DNA from: Setaria digitata
Lineage: Eukaryota; Nematoda; Chromadorea; Rhabditida; Setariidae
Assembly (NCBI GenBank): GCA_003640385.1
Contig: RCAB01000461.1
Location: 1-48,134, forward strand
Reading direction: 5' to 3'
DNA: 48,134 bases
Below are positions 1 through 9,600 of this stretch, in pieces (within the stretch, counting starts at the first letter, position 1; the number at the start of each line of letters is the position of its first letter). The position numbers and the translations under genes were made by a program. Below the pieces are notes generated by a model. That model saw nothing but the letters and a program-made list of their open reading frames with translations. It did not search any database and was not told the DNA's origin.

Positions 1-681
1 GGAAAAATTCATTTCGAAGTATTTATTGCGGAAGAAATTCCAATTAAATATTTGATAAATGAAGAAAAAAATTTATTTATTTGGGTGAAATTTTTGAGGA
101 AAATGTAATTTTAATGAAATATTTTGAAAAATTTCTCTTTTTTATTTTAAAATAGTATTTTGGAAGAGTGTGGCAAACATAGGGAAAAAATGATTTAAAG
201 TTATTAGTTTGAGTTTTTCGGTATTAAATGTCTGTAATTAAGTATTTAATAATACTATATGATACTTGATTAATTTTCTTTTGCAATTATTGGTAAAATA
301 AAATTGCAGAAATAAAAGAATTTTATTGTTTAATCAGTAGTATTGAAAACAATAGATTTCAAGCAAAATTATCAGCTATTAATTCCAAAACATAATGAAT
401 GGAGTAGTTAAAAGAAAAGGAAGATATGCAAGTAAAATATGCAACATCAAACAGTTAGAAAGAATATATAAATAATTTATTAGTAAAGATGAAAGTAAAA
501 TTAAAAAATTAAATAAGTAGGTAAATGATAATTAGAGAAAAAAGAAATGGAAGTGAATAAAGAAGAACAAAATTAAGAAGTAAAAGAAAAGAAAACTGAA
601 AAAATAAAGATGGCTAAAAAGATGAATGAATTGAAATAAGAAAAAATTCCAAATTAATTAAATGAAATAATTTAGAAAAAG
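1..681. other. AT-rich non-coding stretch, probable intron of the first gene
   Basis: I see no supported exon here. The sequence is AT-rich with many stops in all frames. The splice acceptor at 680-681 ends it, so on the plus strand it is most simply the intron before the first visible exon of the unidentified gene. It could contain the 5' end of that gene, but I could not recognise one. Confidence 0.5.
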
Positions 682-895
682 GTGTCTGCCGTGGTATGCA
701 AATGGAATTGAAATTAAAAACTCCATGCGAAATTGTCGAAGCAAATGCTGGCTTTCATAATGAAATTAGTATTCTTAATATTGGCGAGAATACAATTGAG
801 GAAGAACTTTTATGGGGTGTTGATAGTACCATTCTGGTACCACCACTTTGTGAAACAGTTGCAGAATTAGTTATTCTTGAAGATAATCAGACAAG
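682..895 (+). other. Exon of unidentified gene (first visible)
   Basis: This 214-nt exon starts in phase after an AAAAAG acceptor and ends at an AAG|GTTAAT donor. It reads openly for 71 codons and begins near VCRGMQMELKLKTPCEIVEA. Its composition is clearly less AT-rich than the flanks. An internal ATG at 696 could in principle be a start, but the open frame runs upstream to the acceptor, so I treat it as an internal exon. Confidence 0.55.
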
Positions 896-2558
896 GTTAA
901 TAATTAGAATTCATATTAGGATAATGTATTATTTCAAGGTTAATAGCAATAGTATTGCTATAGGGTAGTTTTGATACAATTCACTCTTATAGTTTTATTA
1001 TAATTTAGTAAAAAGTTTGTAAAATTTACAACTAATTCATAATTTATTACCAGAAATTATAAAATATTTTCAGAAATTATGATTTTCAATCGCATAATAA
1101 CAAATAATAATTAAAGAAGCAATAAGCCATTTTATACCTATTACTGTTGCACAAAATCATACCTAAATAAATATATATATATAATTATTTATATATAACA
1201 TAATATTTATATATAATATTTATATCCGTGGTATATATAATATGTCCAGGAATAGTATATATATATACACCACGGAAAAAATCACTATACTGCACTTAAC
1301 AAATGCATAAAACCTACTTGCTGTGGCTGATCAGATAGATTTACAAATTAATTTTATATTTTAAGGATTACACGTGTCACGTGTTGAATTTATTTTCACA
1401 GAAGTCATCGAGGTAAACGTCAGTGATAATCATAAATTAATTGCTATTTTCCAGGAATTTCACGGTTGATAGTCGTATTTCGGGACGTGTTATAGTAACG
1501 GTAACTAATCTAAAGGAGAATAACAGTTTGGTAACAATTATTGAAGGCAAATTGTCGGATATCATTAGAAGTATCGCAAATTATCCGGCACTTGGTTTCA
1601 CCGTTAAGGATGACGTTTGTTCTTTTCATTCCTCGTTTAATTCTTCACTTTAAATTTTGTTTCTTATCTTTTTTAAAATATATATATATATATGTGAAGA
1701 TTGTTATATACGAAATTTCAGCATTTTTTCGTTATTTTATTTAATTAATTATAGATAATTTTTCCTAGACTAAATAATTGTCATTCAGTAGATTAGTCTA
1801 CGTTTAGCAGTTCTTAGTTAGACAAAAATTAGAAATAGTCTTTAATAGATTGATTTTCTTTTTTTAAAAGGTTGTTAGCCGTATGTTTCAACTACTTCCA
1901 AAATATCTGAATCTTAATTATGGAACGAAGTCATTAAGAGCTAGTGATTGCTAAGAATCATCATGGCACTACTTAAATATATCATTATTAATTAAAGGCT
2001 CTGCACATTGTGTTATGCCAAAAGTTAGATTCGAGATGAGAGTGCAGTTCTATTAAACTAGAGGAAAGTTTCTTTTTCTTTCAATCAAAAAAAAAGACTC
2101 AATAACTTAGGCAATATTTTTATGCATTCATTATTTGAATCTGAAACTTAAAAACGAAATATACCTGATGAGACAAGAAATAGTGAATTTTAGCCCAATT
2201 AGTTGTCATTTATTCACTGTATAAAAATCATTATCATTGCTATTGCTATTGATATAAAGCAATCAATAAAATGAGAAAAAATTAATCAAGATTTTTTTAT
2301 TCTTGCATTGAAGTTTTTCAAAGAATCAACGAACCAATTCATTTTGTTGTGCTTAATTAAAACATTTCTTTAATTGAATAAATTGTGTATTTATAAAACT
2401 TATCAATATTGAAAAATTATAAACATTATTGGCGAAATTACAGTTGTTGTCGTGCATCATATAATCATATAATGACACACTTAGCAATGTAAAATTATCA
2501 ACGATAATAATAATAACAATAATTGATGATAATAATAATAATTAATAATAATGATAGT

Positions 2559-2599
<41 letters not shown>

Positions 2600-3123
2600 T
2601 TAATAATAATAAATGAATAAATAAAGAAACAAATAAACAAGCGAATAAATTGAATAAATAAATGAATAAACAAATAAATAACAGTGCAAAGAACAATAAT
2701 ATTATTTGTGATAATGCTAGTAGTGATAGTGAGTAAGAAGAGCAATGAGATTTGTTATCAACACTAATAATTTATAACTCTGATCATAAAAATAAGCATT
2801 TTGTAAGATTGATATGCAATATTTTACAAAACTTTTTTCCTTTGTCAAATTTTCAAATATCTAAAATTAAAATAATAATTCATCATTCAAATGAGGAGGC
2901 ACAAAAAAAGCAAAAAATTTAATGAAAAATTTTTTTTTTCCTTTAGTGAAAAATGCAATTAAAAAGATGTAAAAGATGAAAAAGACGAAACAAAAATTGC
3001 CATATAATTTTTTTTTTTTTTTTTTAGATTGTGTCATATACGACAAAAGGTGCATGTAAATTCAAATATGGCGTCGAACAAATTGTCAAATTAAAGGAAC
3101 AACCCGTAATGCGTCCATCGTAA
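682..3123 (+). CDS. Unidentified protein, C-terminal part (3' end of a spliced gene)
   Basis: I do not recognise this protein. Two exons look coding: 682-895 and 1455-1614. They join in phase (ACAAG|GTTAAT donor, TTTTCCAG acceptor) and give about 124 residues with conserved-looking codons and few stops. The protein has scattered cysteines (in VCRG, TPCEI and PLCET), an N-glycosylation-like site (NFT) at the exon junction, and alternating hydrophobic stretches suggesting a beta-rich extracellular fold. Exon 1455-1614 ends in phase 0 at GAC|GTTTGT. Two downstream exons fit that phase and each ends in a stop: 1871-1954 (27 residues) and 3028-3123 (31 residues, after a very long T-tract acceptor). 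I favour 3028-3123. The N-terminus lies left of the window or in unrecognised exons. The extracellular role is inference only. Confidence 0.5.
1226..1275. repeat. Imperfect inverted repeat (hairpin) in intron
   Basis: CCGTGGTATATATA at 1226-1239 is mirrored by a TATATATACACCACGG-type arm ending at 1275, with an AC interruption and a loop of about 15 bases. It lies in the intron between the exons at 682 and 1455. It could be a small hairpin, a degenerate MITE, or simple AT expansion flanked by a chance CCGTGG/CCACGG pair. Confidence 0.5.
1371..1383. promoter_or_regulatory. Two adjacent CACGTG palindromes
   Basis: CACGTG occurs at 1371-1376 and again at 1378-1383, one base apart. This is the core E-box bound by bHLH and bZIP regulators in animals. 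The pair sits about 70 bases upstream of a splice acceptor in an intron of the unidentified gene. The motif is seen directly; any regulatory role is inference. Confidence 0.25.
1455..1614 (+). other. Exon of unidentified gene (second visible)
   Basis: This 160-nt exon follows TTTTCCAG and ends at GAC|GTTTGT in phase 0. It encodes 53 residues rich in Val, Ile, Thr and Ser, including RISGRVIVTVTNLKENNSLV, a pattern typical of beta-strands. If the donor is not used, the frame closes after 17 more codons at 1651-1653. I prefer splicing because two in-phase downstream exons are available. Confidence 0.55.
1871..1954 (+). other. Candidate alternative last exon of unidentified gene
   Basis: After a TTTTTAAAAG acceptor, 27 codons beginning VVSRMFQLLPKY run to TAA at 1952-1954, in the phase required by the donor at 1614. 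The acceptor is weaker than the one at 3027, and the peptide shows no recognisable motif. It competes with the exon at 3028-3123, and both begin with a similar Val/Ile-Val-Ser. Confidence 0.3.
2500..2612. repeat. AAT trinucleotide repeat tract
   Basis: Imperfect (AAT)n with GAT and ATT interruptions, followed by AAAT-type tetranucleotide repeats to about 2680. It lies in the intron or spacer downstream of the unidentified gene. Reverse-frame runs of Leu, Ile and Tyr across it are artefacts of the repeat. Confidence 0.85.
3028..3123 (+). other. Candidate last exon of unidentified gene (preferred)
   Basis: The exon follows a run of about 18 T and AG, a near-ideal nematode acceptor. It encodes 31 residues beginning IVSYTTKGACKFKYG and ends at TAA (3121-3123). 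It starts in phase 0, matching the donor at 1614. It adds one cysteine and a basic C-terminus. The intron from 1615 would be about 1.4 kb. Confidence 0.45.
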
Positions 3124-5338
3124 AAGGCAAAAAACTGGAAGAAATGAAGGAAAAAAAATCTAGAAAAAAAAGAAAAAAAAATTAGAAAAATGTTTTTTAT
3201 TTTGAGATAAATTAATTAGCATTTGTTATTATCGATAAAAAAAAATTATGCAAAACAGTCTAACGTATAGTCATTTTAAATGCTCAAAAGTTTAAAAAAA
3301 AAAACTTTATTGCTTCTTTTTCGTCTACGATTTTTTTCAATTAATATATTTAAAAAAGAAAAAAAAAATTTAAAGAAAAGCAAAATCTTACTTAAGAAAG
3401 GAAAAATTAAAATATGTGGTTATCTTTGTTATTTGTTATCAAATCTGTTCACTTTTTTTTTAGATATTTATCAGTTTTTTCTTTTTTTTTTTTTTTTTTT
3501 TCTTGAAGATCATTCTCAATTCACTGATGTTTCATTTCTTGCTTTTTTTGAGCAAAATATAAAAAGAAAAAATAGTCCAAATTGAAAAAAAGAAATTAGG
3601 ATCTACTTCTTTTATTCAACAATACTTATTAAATTGTATTTGCCTTATCATATTTTATCAGTATTCTTTAGCTGTTTCCTTTGATCATACACATCGATCT
3701 TATCATTATCAGCACCATTGTCTTTAGAAAATTTTTATAATATTCATACAATTGGCCATATTTGTGATTTCATGACCAATTATTTTAATTACTTTTCTTT
3801 GGTGAAGCTAAATTTTAGCCAAATTTATTCGTTTCTATGCCTTCTTTTTTGCCTCGCTTTTACTTTGTCGACAATCGTTATCATTTTTTTTTTTTTTGAA
3901 TAAAATTATCCAGTTGTTGATTGCCAAAGGGAACGGATAGCAATAAGAAATTTAATTACTTTTGCTTAAATCTGAGTGGAATTAGTAAATATTCATTCTG
4001 CACAATTAATATCATCCACTAATTGACAATATAAACCTGCCGCTAATTAAGGTTATACAAAAATTTGTAATAATTGTTCAAATTTTGATAGCAAATAATA
4101 ATTCAAACATCTAAATAAGTTGCAACACGTTGTGTATTCATTAAAATTAGCACTTCAGAAAATTTAAAAATTGAAAAATCTTAAAAATCAATTTCATATT
4201 TCCTTCATCCTCATCAACTAGTATCAACTATATATTTGAGATTAGTGCTAAAATTTTTATCACTTAGACTAGTAAACACGTCAATAATGGCATAAGATAT
4301 GTTATTTGCAGCGAAATTAATGTCAGATATATTACCATCAAGCTATTATTGTTTAAATTTTTTTTGAAATTCGATTTGCTTCGCGGATACGATCAAGATC
4401 GAGATCAGGACGTGTATATATATTATGCCTTAAAGAAGTGGCGTAAGATACGTAGCAAAGCACGTTTCACGTACAACCCATTCATCATTTAATTATTAAG
4501 ATCGTAATTATTATAAATACGTTAAATAATTAATTACTATAAATCGTTTAACAAGTGATAAACGTCCTACAACTGATAATCTCTTGCAATAAATCAAGCT
4601 GTCGCCACTTAAGTCCTATTGAAATCTCATTTAATTGTGACAATGAATGAAGTTTTATTAAAATTTAAACCACACTAATAATAATGCCTCCAAGACTGCC
4701 AACAATTTTAGACTAGACCACAATTTTTTACTCTCTTCGTCTCCTTAACTCATTAATGCTATACTGTCTTACAAGCTATCTCTTCTGGTTCTCTAAATTA
4801 TCGAGCTCTTTCTACAGAACACCAATCTTCCTCTATTTCCTCCTAAAATATGCACTCTTTCGCTTTCTGCATATGCTGTTGCATGTGTTCAATGTAGGAA
4901 TTTTATAAAATTTAAATTAATTTGTTAAATTTTCAAATCCATTATTTCATTCATTTAATTATCTAGTCATTTAATTGAGTTGGTTTTCATCTCCGCTCTA
5001 GTGATTTTAAGTGTTAATTAAATTAAATCTTAGCAAAGCCTCTATCGCCTGTAATCACATTCCTGATTCATATGGTCCATTTAAGATTCGATTTCATTTT
5101 AAACAATTTAGATTTCAAATATCAGTTCTGGCTTTAATTTCATCTTGACTTAGTTATATAACTTAAATATAATTGTGTCCGAATCCTCCATTCATCATTT
5201 CTGATTTTAATCTATCCTAAATTAAAATAGATGTTTATTTTTCAGATTATATGTAGATGGTTGTGTACTTTCCAGCATCTATCCCATATTTCTTCATTTA
5301 TTTAGGGGATTACTCTACCGGAAATTTATTTCTTACAG
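3124..5338. other. Spacer between the unidentified gene and the helicase gene
   Basis: The stretch is mostly AT-rich with long A and T runs, and I find no supported gene. It should contain the 3' untranslated region of the left gene and the promoter of the helicase gene. One patch near 4380-4492 is richer in GC and stays open in one plus-strand frame from about 4268 to a TAA at 4490, but it has no ATG and no resemblance that I know. Confidence 0.5.
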
Positions 5339-5342
5339 AGAG
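5328..5342 (+). other. Probable spliced-leader (trans-splice) acceptor of the helicase gene
   Basis: TTTATTTCTTACAG ends at 5338, and the chosen ATG is at 5343, four bases later. A strong acceptor a few bases upstream of the start codon, with no obvious upstream coding exon, is the usual layout of SL1 trans-spliced nematode genes. This also supports the start choice. A cis-spliced 5' untranslated exon is the alternative. Confidence 0.55.
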
Positions 5343-6664
5343 ATGAATCCTGATACGGAAATCCACCTTGGTCGTTTGCGGCGATTTTTCTTCGGTAATG
5401 AATCATGGAAAATAGCTGACAAAGATTCTGATATAGAGAAGTTATTTCGCAAATTTTTTTCCAAACTACAAATTCGACTTCAAAAGTTTGTTTTCTTATT
5501 CGACCAATATTTAGCTTGACCAATTTTCCTTTATTTTATTTTATTTATTTATTTTTTTTTCAATCCTGCACACTATTACGCTTTCTGTTGGAAAATTTTG
5601 TTCCACTGTACTATTTTTCTTTTCGGTTCGGAGGTTAACACAGTTATTTCTAGGATCCCTTTGGACAAGTTTCCCAGGATTTTCTAATTCTCGTCCCATG
5701 TGTTAATATTTTACAAATGCTGTTAGGAGTTTCACTATTACAGAGTTATATTATTAAGCAGTTATCGTCAATAATTTAAAGTTGCTAGCAGTACTGTAAA
5801 ACTGTCATGGCCAACATTTCCAGGTTGTTGTAACTATCTTGAAAAGAATAACTCCAATCTTTTAAAATACATTTTCATCTTGTTCTCAGAGATTATAATG
5901 ATTGTATCCATATTGATTAGGAAGAAAGAATTCAATCAAAATGAGGAAAATGAAGAAGATGTCGCAACATCATCAAGCAGTACAAATTTCTTGGATATTC
6001 CAGAGAGCACTAAATTCAGGCGTGATCATGCTGTTCGTGTAGCTGTAGATATTGTGGAAAAAGACGATTTTGATTTGAGAGAAGTGATTTATTAATTATT
6101 AGAAAACATTGATTATCGTACTGCACATTTTTAAAACTTCCATCATATACTAATTTAAGATAGTGGGAGGGCTTAATTCCGAGTACTTATTTATTAATGC
6201 TTCTTTCGACTACTACTGTTAAGCGTTTTTTAAAAAAGTCAGTGTAATTTCATTTAGTTTAAGTATATTTTCAAATTGATTCAGTTAAATTCCTTTCAGT
6301 GTTATTAAAATTGGCTGCTATTATTGTTATTAATGAATGCTTAAACGAAAAAAAAAACAGTATTACTNTAAATTCCTTTCAGTGTTATTAAAATTGGATT
6401 AGCTCACTTCGGTGATTGTTATGTCCAGCTGCTATTATTGTTATTAATGAATGCTTAAACGAAAAAAAAAAAAGTATTACTCTAAGAAAGACCCAGATAT
6501 TTCAGATTCCAGAAGATATTTTATCTGAATATACTTTTGCGCTTTCATCCTTTATTGCTTATGAGAATCGGGTGAAATTCAATCAGTTACGGCGTTTGCG
6601 TGCTACCCAGAAAAGCCTGCCCATAGCAGAAAAACGTGGCGAAATTTTAGAGACCCTTCAAAAT
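5343..6664 (+). other. DHX34 N-terminal region (three exons)
   Basis: Exons 5343-5485, 5921-6083 and 6506-6664 encode about 155 residues before the helicase core. The first has an Arg/Phe-rich stretch ([11 protein letters not shown], then [10 protein letters not shown]) resembling the N-terminal domain of human DHX34. The second is acidic and Ser-rich. The third carries [20 protein letters not shown], the conserved segment before the Walker A exon. All plausible donors in the second exon are phase 0, consistent with the third. I chose GAA|GTGATT at 6083; CGT|GTAGCT or other phase-0 sites would shorten it. The intron before 6506 holds an assembly duplication around an N at 6368. Confidence 0.75.
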
Positions 6665-9600
6665 GTTAATTTTTCTTTCTGATTCCTGAGCTGTGAACTT
6701 GATTCGTATAGTTTAGGAAAATTTCAATTGAAATCTGGACTTCAATTTCTGAACTAATGAATGGTATTTTTCCAGTCGGTATAGTTAGATTCTTTGTTAT
6801 CTTGGAGTTAAATTTATCAAAAAAAATTTGGTAGCGTATTTCGCATCCATCTTTACAGTGTTGTAAACATATATTTCAGGTGAACGTTTTTCTGATTGCG
6901 GGTGATACAGGTTGTGGCAAAAGTACTCAGGTATGTTTATTGCATAAAAATATAAATTTTTTTATTACAGAAAAGGAAATATCTATTAGCTAATTTCTTT
7001 AGTGTGGATTCTAATTTGGAATAACAATTTCCAGGTACCACAGTATTTGTTGGATGCAGGCTACGACCGTATCGCTTGTACGCAGCCACGTCGCATTGCA
7101 GCAATGGCTCTTGCCAGACGGGTTGCCTATGAAACATTAAATGAATATGGAAGTAAAATTGCTTATCAAATACGATTCGAAAAAACTCGAACATCGAGAA
7201 CGCGCCTCTTATTTGTCACAGAAGGACTACTTTTAAGGCAGTTGCAGTCTGATCCGGACCTCAATCAATATAGTGTGTGTGATCTTGTACTTCGCTCATC
7301 CTGTTTTTTCAGCTGCATTTCACATCCTATTTTTTAAGTTTCATCTCACAGCGGAAACTACGACTTATGTTAGGTCGTTTGTCAGCAATAAAAGTACCGC
7401 ACCTAATTCTCTAAGTAGTTCATTTATGCCAATTTTTTTTACTACTCAATTTATTATTACCGACTATCCTTAAATATGTAGAGCTGTAGGGGTTTGCTTC
7501 ATTTCATTATTAAACTTTCTTCGAATCAAATTTAGGTTATTATATTGGATGAAATTCATGAACGTAACTTATCTGGCGATTTCTTGTTAGGACTACTTCG
7601 CAACCTGGTACGAAAACGTGATGATTTAAAATTGATCTTGATGAGTGCCACCATTAATTTGGAATTATTCCAGAGTTATTTTAAAGACGCTCCAGTCATC
7701 AAGGTATTTTTTTTTTAAACGTTTGAAGTATTTGAAAGTTAGATCACCCTTAGTTTAGAAAGATTTTCAGATGATGGAAGTTTTCCAGTGAGAGCTGTTC
7801 ATAGCTTTTGCTGTCGGTTTGTAACTATACAGGACTACTCGTAATTAATCTTTCGTAAACCAAAGACTGTAGTTTATTTTAGGTAGCTGGACGTCTTTAT
7901 CCTATCGAAATACGATACTTCCCAGTAAAGCAGCTTGATCAGTACGAATTGGAAAAGAAAAAAACAAAAATTGATCCTGAACCATATCTTAATGTGAGTC
8001 GTTTGTTCGCCTTTAAATGTGCAGTCCTTTCATCCTAGTATTAATTTTATCAAAAGTGCATTTCGAACAGCACTCTTTTTGACAGAATTGATATGCGATC
8101 AGCCAACCAATTACTAGAAGATATTTTTTGTGCCATTTATGCATTCACTTTATTTGCTGTACCAGTTAGCTCGACTGCTTTTCCTTTCCATTTGCAGCCG
8201 TTTTTAACACAAACATGTTTTTTCATTCTCGATTTTTTTTTCTTGCACGAAAAAACATGATACGGTCCTAGTTGTACCCTTATTACATTCAGATCCTGCA
8301 AATGATTGATGAAAAAGTTGACAGTAATGAGAGAGGTGATGTTCTGATATTCCTGAATGGTGTCTCAGAAATCTCAATAGTTGCAGAAGCCCTAAAAGTT
8401 TATGCGGAAACATCAAAGAAATGGATCATACTAACTTTACACAGGTGAAATTGTCAAGTTACATTTATTTCATTTGATGTCATTCTATTATGTATGACTT
8501 GGAAAGCTCGCAGAAGGTCAGAAATTCCTACCTTCAACTTTTGTTAAATAATATGTTCAGCACGCTGTCAACAGAAGAGCAAGACAAAGTGTTCGACACA
8601 GCGCCCGTAGGGATCCGAAAATGCATTTTAAGTACAAATATCGCAGAGACATCTGTCACTATAGATCAGGTGCTGTTTCTACCTTTCATATTTCTAATAT
8701 TTTCCAGTTGGGAAAAACATTTCGGCAACGACCTCTCTTTACAGATTCGTTTTGTTATTGATTCTGGGAAGGTAAATTTGGTTAAATTCGATTCCAAAAC
8801 AGGAATGCATTCACTTCGTGAATATTGGACATCTCAGGCATCTGCTGATCAGCGAAAAGGTTCGGAAATTTTGATTTTAATTCGAAATAGGAATCGATAA
8901 TGTAAAATTGATAGTAATAAAAAGAAGACTGAGAGATTAAAGAAATTTTTGATATATCATGGTAGGAATCGAAAAAAAAAAGAGATTTACATACTTTTTC
9001 CTCAGTAATTTGCTGTTTGTCTTTTCTAGGTCGAGCTGGTAGAACCGGACCAGGCATTTGTTATAGGCTTTATTCACAGGAGCATTTTGATAAGATGGAT
9101 CCCTTTACAATTTCCGAAATTAACAGAGTTTCACTGGAATCACTTGCCATGCAAATCGTTAATATGAATCTCGGAAGTGAGTCTTATTTTAAATGTCTTT
9201 CAATAAGGCAGATAGCTTCTAGTTTTTTAGGGATTTTGTAAACATATTATGCAAGTATTAGGAGAAAACTGTTGGTTTACTATTTGATTTTAGAAAGTTT
9301 ATTGATTCTGTAACTGTATTGTAGAAGTGGTCGTCGTGAACTCATGTTATGTGCAGTTTTCAGTTTCTCCGCTTGAATTTCCATTTATTGAAATGCCAAA
9401 TATGGGTGAATTGGAGGAAGCAGTAGAAAACCTATGGAGGCAAGGAATATTACAAGCTGGCAGCATGAAAGCTTTAACACCTTTGGGCAAGATAATAGCA
9501 AATATTCCAGTGGAAATTCCAGTTGCAAAGGTTCATTCTAAATGTGTGAATGTTTGTATGTCCAGATTTATGAAAAGTAATTAGAAATTAGCTATATAGA

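Noticed and set aside
2481..2745. Minus-strand open frames rich in Leu, Ile and Tyr
   Set aside because: They are translations of the AAT/AAAT simple repeats, not genes.
6371..6430. An extra helicase exon after the TTTCAG at about 6380
   Set aside because: Its only open frame needs a phase-2 donor in exon 2, and none exists there. It also lies in the N-flanked duplication.
8782..9057. Minus-strand open frame overlapping the helicase
   Set aside because: It is an antisense shadow of exons 8745-8859 and 9030-9176, which carry the conserved motif VI.
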